Part shown: piece after piece, positions 32,594-43,923 of the stretch
How the letters are laid out: the number at the start of each line of letters is the position of its first letter
How positions within the stretch are numbered: position 1 is the stretch's first letter
Source: Pseudopyrenochaeta lycopersici
Lineage: Eukaryota; Ascomycota; Dothideomycetes; Pleosporales; Pseudopyrenochaetaceae
Assembly: GCA_003313425.1 (NCBI GenBank)
Contig: NHZP01000043.1
Span: forward strand, 124,001 to 188,000
Direction of reading: 5' to 3'
DNA length: 64,000 nt
The notes under the pieces: model-generated
Told to the model about the DNA's origin: nothing
What the model saw: the letters and a program-made list of their open reading frames with translations, nothing else
The model's database searches: none
Translations under genes and position numbers: made by a program

Positions 32594-34364
32594 TCAGTTC
32601 CTCCAGCCAACATTCCACATCATATACGCTATATCTCGTGCCGTGTTCACCGTATCTACCACTCGATCTATGATGCCAAGTTGCTGAGCTTGTTCCTCGT
32701 TGTCCTCAAATGGCATAAACATACCAGATGCTGTTATTCGAAGCCCGCTAGGTTCCGATGTCTTAGGTGGGGTGCTGGGCCGATGTGCATAATTTGATGG
32801 CGTTGGAGTGCTGGGTAGCATGATTCCATAAACACTAGACGGCTCGGATTGATCATCATCTTCATCATCCTTTGGGAGCAAGAAGTTTGTCAATGGGTTC
32901 GGTGGCCACAACGTTTCGTGTGAAGGTGAGGGTGATAGCCGACTTGAACGCCAGAATCCGAGAGAATGAGAAGGCTGCTGTTCTGTTACATCCGGCGAAT
33001 CTGTCCTATATTTGAGTGTTGTAGGCGGTAGCTTAGCGATGGTTTTGCTGTCTCCGCTTGTACTGGTCTTCGAGCTTGTTCGTAACAATGGCCGTTTTCT
33101 GCGTGAGCGCTTCATCATCACCGCCGCAATCTTGTCAGACGAAGAATCGTCGTCGTGGTACTTGGACCAAGGGTTGTGATTGCAATCATTCTCTTCATCG
33201 TCGGCGTCTTTGCACTCGACAGCGATGCACTGCTCCACTTTATCGTCAAAGCGGATGTGTTTCTTCTCGCCCTGATCCGGGGAGTGCAATCCTGACGTGG
33301 CTCGTGAGAAGAAATAGTCAGTGGGTTCTCGACTCCTCGTTCCTGGCATGATCGAGGATACTAGGAGATCAGTTGCCGCTCGGCCAATGATCGGTCGAGG
33401 CTTCCGTCGCTCGAGAGTCACGCCAGTCGTCTGCTGGGCCTGCACTGCCTCTGTAGCCTGCTTGACTAATGACGAATACGATAGCGGCTTCTGCAGCATT
33501 ACTTCCGAGATGCTGCGTTTCTTGAGAATTGGCTTCTCAACACCATTGAGGAAAGAATTGGTTGTGGATAATCGGCTGACTGGCTTGGAGTTTTGCTGCG
33601 AGCCAAAGCGGTTCGATGCCTGCATAGGGCCATACAACCAGGTGACGTCCACGTCCTTTAGCCTGTGTGGCTCGTTAGAATAGCAGGACCAAACCTGGAG
33701 GAAACCGTGAGGGGGGATCGAGACTCACCAGTTCAGTGTATCGGGCGACACCGTCCTTAGCTTGAATTGGGCTTTCGCCCAGGTTCGCCACGATGCATTT
33801 TCGAGCCGGGAGCGCTCGCCATACACGTTCCGGTGCTCCACGATGTACCGCCACGAGGTCCAAATGTCCTCCTCTCTCCACTCATATGATAAATAGTCGA
33901 CATTATGTGACGGTTCTTTACGCATTGCCGTGTCGTCCTCTGATATCGGAAGTGGATCTGGTGTTGGTAGGGGTGTATCTAAAGAAAGGCCCTCGGCAGG
34001 TGAGGGCACTGGCGAAGATGACCGGTTGCTCGATTCTATTATGCTCGTAGGGCCCAAGTCAAAGGAATCGATAGCACGTTTATATCGTCCTGCAGTGTTG
34101 TACTTCGCGAAGGATAGACTGTCGTCCTCGCTACTTGACTCGTCCGACTTAGTGTCCAGTGAGAGACTGCTAGAGGGCGTCGAGTGCAATGATGAGGTAT
34201 GTGAAGAGCTCAGCGAGGGTGCACGCAAGTCCTGCAGCAAGTATGCAGTTCTACGAGGGACACTGAAGGCGTCGAGCGACAGCGATGTCGACGAGGTTGA
34301 GACGCGATATTGGCGGGGCGTGTTGGAAGGGCGCACCCTCTGGCGTCGATAGCACCTCAGCCAT
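32594..34364 (-). CDS. Reg1/Hex2-like protein phosphatase 1 regulatory subunit
   Basis: Two exons (about 34364-33729 and 33662-32594) joined by a 66-bp GT-AG intron give about 560 residues. Exon 1 ends in the signature of the fungal AreA/Reg1-like domain (formerly DUF1752): DYLSYEWREEDIWTSWRYIV, LENASWRTWAKAQFKLRTVS, continuing across the intron as LNWLKDVDVTWLYGPMQ. Exon 2 contains KKHIRFDDKVEQCIAVE, the PP1-binding RxxF-VxQCIA stretch known from yeast Reg1. Such proteins target PP1 to substrates in glucose repression. The rest is Ser/Pro-rich and disordered. The open frame has no ATG at its start (it opens with GTG at 34336); an ATG at 34362-34364 (MAEVLSTPE) is one base out of frame. Confidence 0.85.
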
Positions 34365-35860
34365 AGCTGAGGCCACGCAGGCTCAATGCCTTAATAGCAA
34401 CCACAGTGAGATGCTGGTGGTGGATTTCGTCAGCCAAACCCTCCTTCGCGAGTTTCTCTCGGCTCGGTCTCGACATGCTGCCACTGCCATGGCGGCTCGT
34501 TCGTTAAGTAGAGTCGGAAGATGCGGGAGCTGTTGGGGTTGTCGCTGTGCAAGAATGCCTCTGGGTGGACAACGCAAGGGAGAGCGGCAGCGCATGGAAT
34601 GGCGTCTGTGTTATCGAGACGCGTGGGAGGATGCAAATGATCGGAAGGTTGCAGCGTCGGGAGCAGAGACCAGAGACTAGACCCCGTTCGTTCTGTCCCC
34701 CATCAGTCGGCGAGCCACTCACCCGCGGGAAACTTTATATGGCCGCTTTCATCCAGTCCTGATACGCTGCTAAGCACCGCCGAAACGGTGAACCCCGCTG
34801 TCTCTCCACTTTCACAATAGCAGAAAGATGCCGTCACCGTCCAACAAAGATGGCAGCTTCGTCAATAGGCCTACACTGTTGCATCTGCGCGACCGTTCGC
34901 CAATACGAAAGGTGTAGACGTTCCGTTCCATGGCTATCTCCCTTTGGCTGCAGACGGGGATGTCCGATTGATCGGTTGTGCAGACCCAACAACGAACCTT
35001 GATGGAAGGAGCTGCACGCTCACTGCGGCCGTTGCGGGGAAGTGAGGGACAGCAGCATTGAGCTGATATTGCCTAGCAGTCAAGGTGCTGATAATGTCCA
35101 GGCGACAATGGATTCTATATAGCAATTTAATTGCAACACTAGAAAATCTCGTAATAATAGCTTTTGTGGGTGACTCTATCGCCTCAATTACGCTGCTGGC
35201 TATCTGGTCTTTTTCGCGCATCAGGTGGGAACGTGCATCAGCTGGTGGAGCACGTTATCGATAAGGGCATCTCGATGTGGGTTGTGCCACAGTCCACCTT
35301 TCATTCGCGTGCATCCAACAATAAGCTGGACTGTGGAGCGTGGCTGGCATAAGAATGTCAGCTTGCGGATATTCTGTAGTGATGCAAAAGTGACATTGTC
35401 CAATAGCATTCATTCCGATTTGAGGGTAAGCCGTTCCAAGGAGCCACTCCACCATGTCGACCATCAAGATCGTACCGAGTGTCGGTCGCAGCTCCCTACC
35501 AATGATTGAAAGGCAGTAATCAGCGGCTGCGACGCCCTAGCGCAGTATCAGATAAATGTGCGCTGGAAACTGCAGCTGCATACTGTGCTGAAACTCAACA
35601 GGTATGCATTGCGAGAGAGTGACGTCGAAATTAAGGATATATTGTTGCAATGCCAGCAGTTACAATAAGAACTGCAGTTATTGTGTCCCATCCCCACTCA
35701 ACAGCATATAGAGCCGTACATCCTGTCTTTGGACCTCGCTCTTCACCCTGATCGCTTCCCGTACGTTTGTGTCACATATCGCCAGAGTAGTATCCAGACC
35801 TCAAATAGTCCGCTTCCAGCAAACAATAGATTTGCTTCAATTCGCGCCCGCATTGCAACC
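34365..35860. other. Intergenic region between divergent genes
   Basis: The Reg1-like gene (minus) and the hemerythrin-like gene (plus) diverge here, so both promoters lie within. Open frames at 34383-34762 and 35164-35509 on both strands carry no recognisable domain; the former probably covers the 5' UTR of the Reg1-like gene. Confidence 0.4.
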
Positions 35861-36513
35861 ATGTCGACCATCTCAGACGCCATCATCAAGGACCACCGTG
35901 AGCTCGAGAAGTGCTATGACGAGGTCGTCAACAACCCGGATGATATTGACCATATAACCCAGTATGGCAATCAGTTTACCTGGGAGCTAGCTCGTCACTC
36001 AGTGGCTGAAGAGCTGCTCATCTACCCCGCTTTCGAAAAGTACATGGGCAGGGATGGCCATGAGAAAGCAGAGCACGATCGCAAAGAGCATCACCGGGTA
36101 AGCCGCACCCTGCCCAACGTTTTCCTAGTGTAGCAGTCAATCCTAATGCATCGCAGGTCAAAGAGCTCCTCAATGAATTCCAGGACATGACCGCCGCGAG
36201 TTCCGACTACATTCCTAAGCTCAAGGAGCTCTGGTCGGTGCTCAGCCAACATATCAGGGAGGAAGAGGGCGACGACCTGCCCGCCTTCGAAGAAGCTCTG
36301 AGCTCACCCGATAACCAGGGTGTCTCCGAGAGCCTGGCGAAGAATTTTGGCAGGACTAAGATGTTCGTTCCATCAAGGAGCCATCCCAGCGCTGGTGAGA
36401 ACCCCTTGTTCGAAGGACCCATGGGCCTGTTTGCTGCGCCAATTGACCACGTCGCCGACATATTCCGTAAGTTTCCTGATAATACTATCAGCCCGAACCC
36501 ATCGAATAAATAA
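35861..36513 (+). CDS. Hemerythrin-like HHE cation-binding domain protein
   Basis: Exons 35861-36097 and 36157-36513 join across a 59-bp intron to 197 residues. The chain shows the HHE pattern of metal-ligating histidines and acidic residues: IIKDHRELEKCYDEV, ARHSVAEELLIYPAF, AEHDRKEHHR at the junction with VKELLNEF, and LSQHIREEEGDDLPAFEEAL. It ends with the APIDHVADIFRKFP tail usual for the fungal family. Proteins of this type bind di-iron or other cations in a four-helix bundle. An in-frame ATG at 35681 would add 60 residues of unusual composition; I prefer 35861 because homologous proteins start at the first HHE helix. The gene looks intact. Confidence 0.85.
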
Positions 36514-36714
36514 ATTGTTTGTACGCGTTCAGGTAATGAGCGATGCGTTCGAGGGCAGGAACTGGCGCATTGAGGGGGTGGACGGCTTGTCGCTATGGAG
36601 ATCGGCGCTCTAGGGATGTTAGAAAAATGTATAGTACTTAATCATGAGTTAACTCCAATCTGCATCTACCATATCGCTCTACAATTCCTGCTCACTGTGA
36701 TATTAGCAATGATC

Positions 36715-36806
36715 AGCTAGAGGCTACGAGCAGATTGTGAAGCTGCTGCTCGACAAAGGTGCCGACATCAACGCGCAGGGTCAAGAGTACGGCAATGTAC
36801 TATAGC
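36715..36806 (+). pseudogene. Single ankyrin-repeat remnant
   Basis: The plus frame reads GYEQIVKLLLDKGADINAQG followed by QEYGN and then a TAG stop. This is a typical ankyrin unit of fungal NACHT-ankyrin proteins, with no neighbours on either side. It is a scrap of an NLR-type gene. Confidence 0.75.
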
Positions 36807-37532
36807 GTAATTCCAGAAGCTGTAGATACGCTTCAGAAGAGCATCAGCCGACCTAACTAGGTGTCCTGCTACCTAAGCTAGTTGCGCTTCAGTAGAATGC
36901 CTGCGCAGGCAGGGCTAACGAAGATAGTAACTCGGGCTCTAGCAGGAGCGCACCAGGTAATATCCACCGCTCGACCGCAGCCGCATCCTTCGAACCTGTA
37001 AAACTGGTCATCGCACATTTTCGGAATCCACGGGTTGCAAGAAAGGTCGACGTTCTGTGGGGTGATGGAGGATGACAGGCGAAGGCGAGGGGATGGTTCG
37101 GGCGGGAGGGGTCGCTTTGAGCTGACTAATAAGCAAGTCTCGAGCTCAGCTGGTAGAACCCCGACTTCACTCTCCACTCAAACTGTCTTATCCGCACACA
37201 TGGAAGCTCAAACCCAGCAACAACTACCCCGAGAGGAAGCTATTCGACTTTGCTTCCGCTTCAAACCTCAAGACATACTAGGCGAACCAGGCGCCCGTTC
37301 AATAACTGTTGCTAATGCCTTCATGCAACAGAACTTCAATAGGAAATTCGACTGGGATCAGGACTATGTCTATACACCGGCAGGCATGGATGAGGACGGA
37401 GTAAGGAGGAAATTATTTATGTTTCTCGACGTCAATAAGAATGCAAACCGCGCATTTCAAACTTTGCTCTGCTACAGAGTCGCTAAAGGAAGCCCAATGT
37501 ATATGGTCCTTTCCTGCCAGCGTATATGCTAG
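36807..37532 (+). CDS. Unknown protein fragment
   Basis: From the ATG at 37200 an open plus frame gives about 110 residues: MEAQTQQQLPREEAIRLCFR, FKPQDILGEPGARSITVANA, QDYVYTPAGMDEDGVRRKLF. The composition looks protein-like, but I do not recognise a family, and no continuation is obvious after 37532. A minus-strand frame (37177-36878) contains CDDQFYRFEGCGCGRAV, also unrecognised. One of the two may be a real small gene. Confidence 0.25.
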
Positions 37533-37861
37533 CTGACATATTCAGTAGGACATTCGAGGAAACTAAGTTCAACGGAGTACGCAACTACTCAGATATGTTC
37601 CCATGGGGTGGGCGTGATATGAGGCAGCTCGAAAGAGATAATGTACACCACGTATGTCCGGAGGTACAAGATGTAAATCAGCAAGTGGTAGATTAAACAA
37701 AGCACAGAGTCCTGTCTCATTCCAATTAGGTATCGCTACTCTTAATCGATATTGGCTAGTCTGCACCAAGCGACTTCAGGACAACACTTATGATATCAAA
37801 CTTTTGACAATACATCTGCGATGCATCTCTTGCAAAAAGTTCAGCACAATATGACGCATAT

Positions 37862-38314
37862 TTGCCGTCCACCTTCGTAGACCCTTGTAAGACTGCTAGC
37901 TTCGAAAGCGATAGCTATTTTTGCCAGTGCTGGCTGGAGTCCGCTAGGTCAGACCCAAATTCGGAACACGCTCTCCTTGCCTCCGAAGCATATCCTTTTA
38001 TATATTGGGCTAGTAATGAGTGTTTTGGCGTGCTTCCTCGGCAGCACTTTTCGCCAGCCGACCACAGCGCTCTTGACAACATGTTCAGCGATCCTGCCCA
38101 GATCTATGCCGTGTCCACAGGTGGCCTCTTTGGCCTCCTTCTCGCAAGCACTCTTCCCTGGATAACAGCATTGTTTGCGTTTTGTCCATCGCTTGACGCT
38201 TCAACATCTCGACCTCGCCCAGCTACTCCAACATCGTCGATACTTGGCGCCATGGAGTCTTTTGGAAGTGACCCGGCCGAGCACGTTCGGTCCAGAATGG
38301 CCTTGATGATGTAA
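37862..38314 (+). CDS. Unknown open frame
   Basis: A 150-codon plus frame with one hydrophobic segment (GGLFGLLLASTLPWITALFA) near residue 97. No family recognised. Its 3' end runs into the TATA-containing repeat at 38305, so it is probably truncated. Confidence 0.25.
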   Translation: MPSTFVDPCKTASFESDSYFCQCWLESARSDPNSEHALLASEAYPFIYWASNECFGVLPRQHFSPADHSALDNMFSDPAQIYAVSTGGLFGLLLASTLPWITALFAFCPSLDASTSRPRPATPTSSILGAMESFGSDPAEHVRSRMALMM

Positions 38315-38480
38315 GGACCTGTTTTGAGCCCCAGATCAGGCACTATACATAGCTAACGTTATCATGAAAAAGAATGGCCCGAAAAAGAAAGGAGCCTAAA
38401 TCGAATGGTGCCCGGATCAAGGCTATTTTATTTTTAGCACACCGCAGCTTTGAGAACAGACTGCCTGACTAGCAACTGCC
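38305..38480 (+). repeat. Dispersed repeat, TATA-containing (copy 3 of 3)
   Basis: Resembles 15230-15420 across its length, including gtaaggacctg, tagctaacgtta and ggatcaaggctatttt, and shares with copy 1 the flanking words agaatggc and actgcc that copy 2 lacks. More diverged than copies 1 and 2 are from each other. Confidence 0.5.
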
Positions 38481-38715
38481 AGTACCTAATGGAGTGGACA
38501 CCATGTACTCGCAGCTTGTCCATACTTGCCCGCGGCTCCAGCGATGATAGGACCCTTTCCATAGATTATAACGGCGAGATGAATCCTTGACGCGTCCAGC
38601 ACGGTCGTTTTCCTCGCTCCAAAATCGTCGACGCGGTTGAGGCCGCGCCAGGTACCTCTATACTTGTGCCGCTACATCTTAACGTGTTCCACCAGTCGGT
38701 GGCCAACACCAGTCG

Positions 38716-39325
38716 GTGGCCCACCTCTCCAACACCAACGCGATTGCTCTCCAAACAACCACCATGACTATTCAACGACCACCTCATGCAGCTCAAAAGG
38801 AGGGCCGTGTCCTTCTTGCGTCTCGGGCGATTAATTTTTTAAAAAAAATTACAAGTGTGCACAAGGCCCCGCAGCTGTATGATGTTCCTCGAACGACCCT
38901 CCGAGGCCGCCTTAAAGGCCGCCTGCCTACCTCAACGATCAACGCACGCAAACGTAAGCTATTACCTACCGAAGAGGAGCCTCTCGTTCAGTGGATACTA
39001 GACCTTGATCGACGAGGTTTTCCGCCTCAGATCATTGACGTACGACGAATGGCAGACTCCCTACTCGCCGCACGGGGCGGGCAGCCTCCACTACCACCTC
39101 TCGGCAAGAACTGGGTGTCACGCTTTGTCAACGCGCAGTCAGAGCTTCAGACAAAGCGGAACCGAAAATTTCACTCACAACGCGCGAAATGCGAGGATCC
39201 TGTGAAAATAAACGCGTGGTTCAGTCTCGTACAGGACACGCGCGAGACCTACGGGATAGTAGACGCGGATACCTATAACTTCGATGAGACTGGCTTCGCG
39301 ATGGGTGTCGCCTCAACGCGCTTTC
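38716..39325 (+). mobile_element. Fot1/pogo-type transposase, N-terminal half
   Basis: The frame from the ATG at 38764 gives a helix-turn-helix start (YDVPRTTLRGRLKGRLPTST), a CENP-B-like DNA-binding region (LVQWILDLDRRGFPPQIIDV, LGKNWVSRFVNAQSELQTKR) and the first catalytic aspartate in YNFDETGFAMGVAST. The frame is open for about 185 codons, then the sequence changes to the dispersed repeat at about 39325 and the rest of the DDE domain is missing. The N-terminal half is better preserved than the C-terminal half at 11331-12150. Confidence 0.88.
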
Positions 39326-40031
39326 TTGTAATGAGCCATTTCGTCAGCTCAATCCCCGTCGTACTTGCAAAGAAGTATTTGACTTCCATGCGCTGGTTGA
39401 GCAGCTTATCCCAGATCTTCAACCATGCTTGGAATTTGTCTCGCTCATTTTCAATCGGACGGAGAGAGTCTCGGGTCTTTTCGACCTCAGTTCGGTCGTC
39501 GACAACGTACCTGAGCACCGTTAACGTTTGGAAGCGATAAGACGACCAATTTTGCCCATGAATCTACGACGCCATTGCTTCTCATCCATTGCCCCTTCGA
39601 AACGACACATGGTTCTATGGTTCGCAAAAAGTGGTATGATATCCTCGCCTGGAATTTCCATTATGGCAGAATGCTGATCAACTGCGCTTACATTAGAAAC
39701 GTTCTGCGGCTGCAAGCTCATATCGCGCCTCACAACGAGGGATAGTAAAGAAATGTTCGCTGTATGCCTGCAGACGCTCAAGGGCCCTACGTTAATGTGT
39801 ACAAGACTTCCTTCTTTCCATAAAGACTCATTGGTCACACTGTCCGCCAACTCTTCAGTAACGAAGCCCGCAGCAGAAGCGTTCGCAAGAAGTCATAACC
39901 AACAGCGAGGGTGTATAGCAACTTCATTTACTCACCAAGAAGTAACGAGTGAGACGGAGCACCAAATGGTCAGTTCCTTACGCTTGCAACAACGGGTAGC
40001 TAATGCGTAAACTAGCCCGGAAAATGTTCTT
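39326..40031 (-). repeat. Dispersed repeat, copy F, inserted between two broken genes
   Basis: 39345-39580 matches copy B. 39521-39640 on the minus strand includes DEKQWRRRFMGKIGRLIASK, as in copies B and C. 39753-39900 on the plus strand repeats the tail of the ligase fragment at 10097 (FHKDSLVTLSANSSVTKPAA). 39965-40031 on the minus strand is the end of the FRKLL module. The left edge breaks the pogo N-half and the right edge breaks the MFS transporter exactly after its SD codons, so the junctions are sharp. Confidence 0.7.
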
Positions 40032-41189
40032 GTCTGACAAGCGCCCTCCGGCGATAGAGCCCATCAAGAACCCGCAAGCTGGTGCTAAGTAGAAAAGACC
40101 AGCGATGATGGGGGTATTGAGCTGAAACCGACTACTGATAACATGGCGAGGAATGGCCAGAAGTGTAAACTGTGGCCAAGCCAGGAAGCCACATGCGATA
40201 CTCTAAATCTCGAGCGGTTAGCAAGCTTCATCGATGGCAATTTATACGTACGGTCGCAAGTATATTAGGATAACACATCATTTCAAACACTTTCAGAGGG
40301 CTGCAACGGGCAAGGTGCTCTCGTACAGAGCGACGATCCTGTTTTGCGTCTTTGCTTGCGAGGCCAAACTCGATAAACAGCACCGAGAACGCCAGGCCCA
40401 ACAGAAGCATCCCTGTCTGAAGCCAAAGAATTACTCGCCAGTTCTGATAAGTCACAATGACTGCCGCCACAAGAGGTCCTACATTGGGTTAGCACGTGAT
40501 CATCAGGTCAGATGACTGGCATAAGTTAATACCTAAAGGGGATCCAAGGACGACACCAGCTAAAAAAAGCCCGGTCGCTGTACCGCGTTGTGTCTAAAGA
40601 AGATATCGAAGTTATTATCAGCCCTTATGGTACATTCAGACATGGCGACTTACGGGCGGGAAGTTCTCAGCGAAGATAGTTTGAGCTGCAACGTGAAAGT
40701 ACGTGCCTTGAAACCCAGATAAAACCCGCACAACAATAAATCCTTGAACGTTCGGAACCACACAGGCTGCAGTGGTGAGTGCTATCAAGACACAAATGCA
40801 CCCATTGTATGCGATACGCCGTCCAAGGATCTACGATACCATGGGTTATTAGTTAGCGTTTACCTCCAAGAATAACTAGGGGAACATACAATCTCCACAG
40901 GGCCCCAAAAAAGGGTTGACATGCCCAAGGTCAGGAGGACTCCGGCGTTTGCTAGGTTGATGGTGTTTGGGGAAGCATTGAATTCGGCAGAAACTTCCTT
41001 CACCACACTGAAGAAAACAGTGCTGCTAAAGCAGGCAGAGAGTGTAATCCAGCTAGTTGCAAAGACAATCATACATTTGCGCCAGAATGGCGGATGCAGG
41101 TTCGTCATGACTGGCGGATGCAGGTTCGTCATGACTGGCGGCTGCATCGTTTCCTGGTTATTAGGATCAAGGGCGTTTTCGACTCCCAT
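40032..41189 (-). pseudogene. MFS transporter, 3' truncated
   Basis: Five exons on the minus strand (40890-41189, 40654-40830, 40533-40593, 40252-40478, 40032-40202), all with GT-AG introns and consistent phases, give about 312 residues of a fungal major facilitator. Landmarks: FATSWITLSACFSSTVFF (helix 1), LGRRIAYNGCICVLIAL (after the loop between helices 2 and 3), AENFPPTQRGTATGLFLAGV, GSPLGPLVAAVIVTYQNWRV, and FLMGSIAGGRLSD at the break. Relatives export drugs or metabolites. About four helices are lost where the dispersed repeat joins at 40031. The N-terminus has an 8-residue tandem duplication (PPVMTNLH twice). No stop or frameshift is present in the surviving part. Confidence 0.85.
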
Positions 41190-42385
41190 TCTGGAGTTAA
41201 TGGGCGTAAGTTATATTCGTGGAAGTTACAGAGCATAGAAAACGAGCTACATTCTCGAGTCTGCGGCAATGATGAGGCTATCCCACCCTCGCTCAAACTC
41301 TCGGTCGGCGTGACATGCACCGAGAGCCGTTCAGCCGAGACGCTGACCCTCAGCTTCAAAGCGACTCTGAGCGCCGTCGGCCTTCACCGTGATCGCCGAA
41401 TGCACGCAACCTGGTCAGCTTTGCCACATTTGTAAAGGATGTGCTTCGGCAACTCTGTCACACCTCCGAAGGTAACTCATGTGGAATAGGTCATCCGAAA
41501 TCGTGACTAGCATATATAGCGAGATTGAGCTTGATTGAAACCCCACTCGCGATAGACGGGACTAATTCGATACTCCGTTCCCCAACCTTACTTTCAAACC
41601 TCTTCAAAGGAACAGCAGATCCACACAGTGATCTCACCAAACCAACGCATCCGTTCTCACAATTCTTCTTGCTCACAACCCTCGGCACAAACCGAAGCAC
41701 CAATTCACCATGCAATTCGCCCCAAATCAACAGACACAATGGATTCCTCGTCCACCTTCACACCCTCTGGCTGCTCCTTCGACGCTCCGGGCTCGGTAAA
41801 CAACAGGTCCACATCCCCCAAGAGCACCTCGCAATCCCTGACCACCATACAATTCCTTAACCGTAACCCCCTTTCGCGCGGCACTCTCCGCCGACGCATC
41901 TGCGCCTCGGTATTACGGAAAACTAAAGAACACCGCCACAGCGTCAACGCTGCTTTCCATCTCCTGCACGGCTCGATTACGACAGACGGCCAAAATCCTG
42001 ATCTTGGTTATGCTGAAGGAGGTTTTGCGCGGAAGAATGGTGAAGTGGGAGGCTACAAGGATAGCATCGTTAGATTAATGGGACATATAGAGCGTGACAC
42101 AAAAGGTGAGTGTACATGGGAATGGGATAGGTTTACAGTAGGGCAAGAGGGGAACCCACTCGCGATCACCAGGTTGTATTTTATTCCTTTTACCAGGCTG
42201 CTCTCCCATTTTCAGTACCACCACACCCAGTACAGGCTGCATCAACGCTCCTAGATAGTACACCGTTCTCCCCTCGCGACTTGATGCACAATAGACTGGT
42301 TCCTTGTACCATATTTTAATAGGCGGCGAGCTTTGGGTGGCAGTCCATTTCTTGTGAGGGGATTGAAGAGCGGAAAGGTTTTCTT
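41190..42385 (+). CDS. Unknown open frame (41739-42254) and flanking spacer
   Basis: From the ATG at 41739 a plus frame of 171 residues starts MDSSSTFTPSGCSFDAPGSV and includes LRRRICASVLRKTKEHRHSV. It may be a small hypothetical gene, since the first half has Ser/Thr/Pro-rich composition like disordered fungal proteins. No domain is recognised, and I see no conserved motif. The remaining spacer holds nothing else. Confidence 0.25.
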
Positions 42386-43818
42386 CTAGACCTGATTTTC
42401 ATGCTCCTGATAGTGTGCGTGCGGCTTCGCGATGTTTTCTAAGCGTTGGCGAGTAAGTAACACATACTGCTGGGTTAGGGCTCCGCCAGCTCTGGCACAT
42501 AGCCCGCATGTTGGCTCCCTGGCTGGGCACCTCCGCGCTTCATGGTTGCCAAATTTCTGGCATTTGAAACAGCGTCGGGGTTTGGCAACTTGTTCATACT
42601 TTTTGGTGTATGTTACTTCCCCATCGACCTCTAGATACTTGCGGTGTATGAGTTCGTCCGCTTCCTGCTTGCTGCTGAGGTAGAGGGCGATGGAGCAGTG
42701 GAGTTTGTCCGGGTTCGGACGGCCCACGAAGCGTATCTTCTTGATGGACACTCCGTTCTCGGCGCCTAATTTTGCACAGGCATCATCGCGGAAGTTTATC
42801 CGCGAGTCATCACAGATACTGTTCTTACTAACCCTATCTACTTTGACCGGGTACCATTGTTCACCCTGTATCCGGGCTCCGCGGAAGTGGGGCTGGACCC
42901 ATTCGTCATGCTTCTTAGCTTTGGCGGCTTTCTCGTGGGTTCTCAAACATATCCTGACTTTGTATGGGTCTGTTACCGTTTTCGCAATTCCGATCCAGTT
43001 AATGTCTTTAGTATTGGCGTGGCTGTTGAAGGCTTGCCTCACTCGGTCTCTGATTTCTTTAACGTTGGCAACCTGAAGTTGCGTGTTGACTAGCCCGGAG
43101 AGGTCGAGGGTGATTCCCGGGAGCTTTTGCTGGACTGATGGTTGGGTCGGACTAGGAGTCGCCGTTGGAGATCTGTTTGGTGTTATTCCACGAGCTGCTA
43201 CTGCAGCCCATGATGAGCGATTTGCTCTAAGCATTTGCAACTCACTTCTAAGAGCGGTAATTTCTTCTCGCAATGTTGCATTCTGGTCATTCTGCACGTT
43301 GTTCTGGCTTATTAGCTCCTCGACCTTCGTACCCAGTATGGCATTCTGGACTCGCAGCGTTTCGTTCTGCTTTTCTAGCGCGACCTGATTGGTTCTAATC
43401 TCCTCCATCTTCACTTCTTGCCTCATGATGGTGTCCCGGAGGCTCGCGATAAGCCAAGTCACCTCTTCCCATCTAGTGTGTGACGGCTCGGGTGACCTTC
43501 TCTGCCTCGCTCGCAGTCTGGTTACACGGTTTGTATTGCTCGGGGTCGCGTTCGTCGGTCGATCGGACTGGATTGGGCATGTGCTTGCGTTTGAGCTGGA
43601 ACGACGGGGTCTGCTGTCGCTCCTCCCCATGTTGTTCCATCAAAGAAGGTGACGGGTTGAGATCTGCGTTGTGGACGAGCTGTTTGGCTATTGTCGGTGG
43701 TGTTGGTTCGGGGTTCATCGGTCGACGCGTCTCGACGCGTCGGCGTCTGATCTGGCGGTTCAGGTGGATGCTCTTGCAGGAAGACGTTGTATTCTGGCGG
43801 AGATGTCTGTCTTTCCAT
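42386..43818 (-). mobile_element. Tad-like LINE ORF1 (gag-like protein)
   Basis: The minus frame 43630-42386 encodes a coiled coil (about residues 50-135, with EEIRTNQVALEKQNETLRVQ), an RRM-like or gag middle region, and a zinc knuckle RCFKCQKFGNHEARRC followed by CGLCARAGG. An upstream frame from 43818 (MERQTSPPEYNVFLQEHPPE) is the likely true N-terminus, one frameshift away near 43630. ORF1 proteins of non-LTR elements bind their RNA. ORF2 (endonuclease, reverse transcriptase) should follow but is missing beyond 42386. The RNase H tail at 19780-20514 could come from the same family. Confidence 0.82.
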
Positions 43819-43923
43819 CCGGGTTTTGAAACTCGTTCTTATTAACGTAGTAGACGCCCTCGTATGTTTCTCTTCTCTACCAAATCATCTTCATTGCTCT
43901 TCGATATTAATTGGCAGGCTTAC

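Noticed and set aside
35164..35509. Overlapping open frames on both strands between the Reg1-like and hemerythrin-like genes
   Set aside because: No domain, no splice partner and no codon bias that I could judge; left as intergenic.
42075..42263. Minus-frame words QPGDREWV resembling the pogo transposase
   Set aside because: Only about eight residues match and no neighbouring pogo motif is present, so it could be chance.
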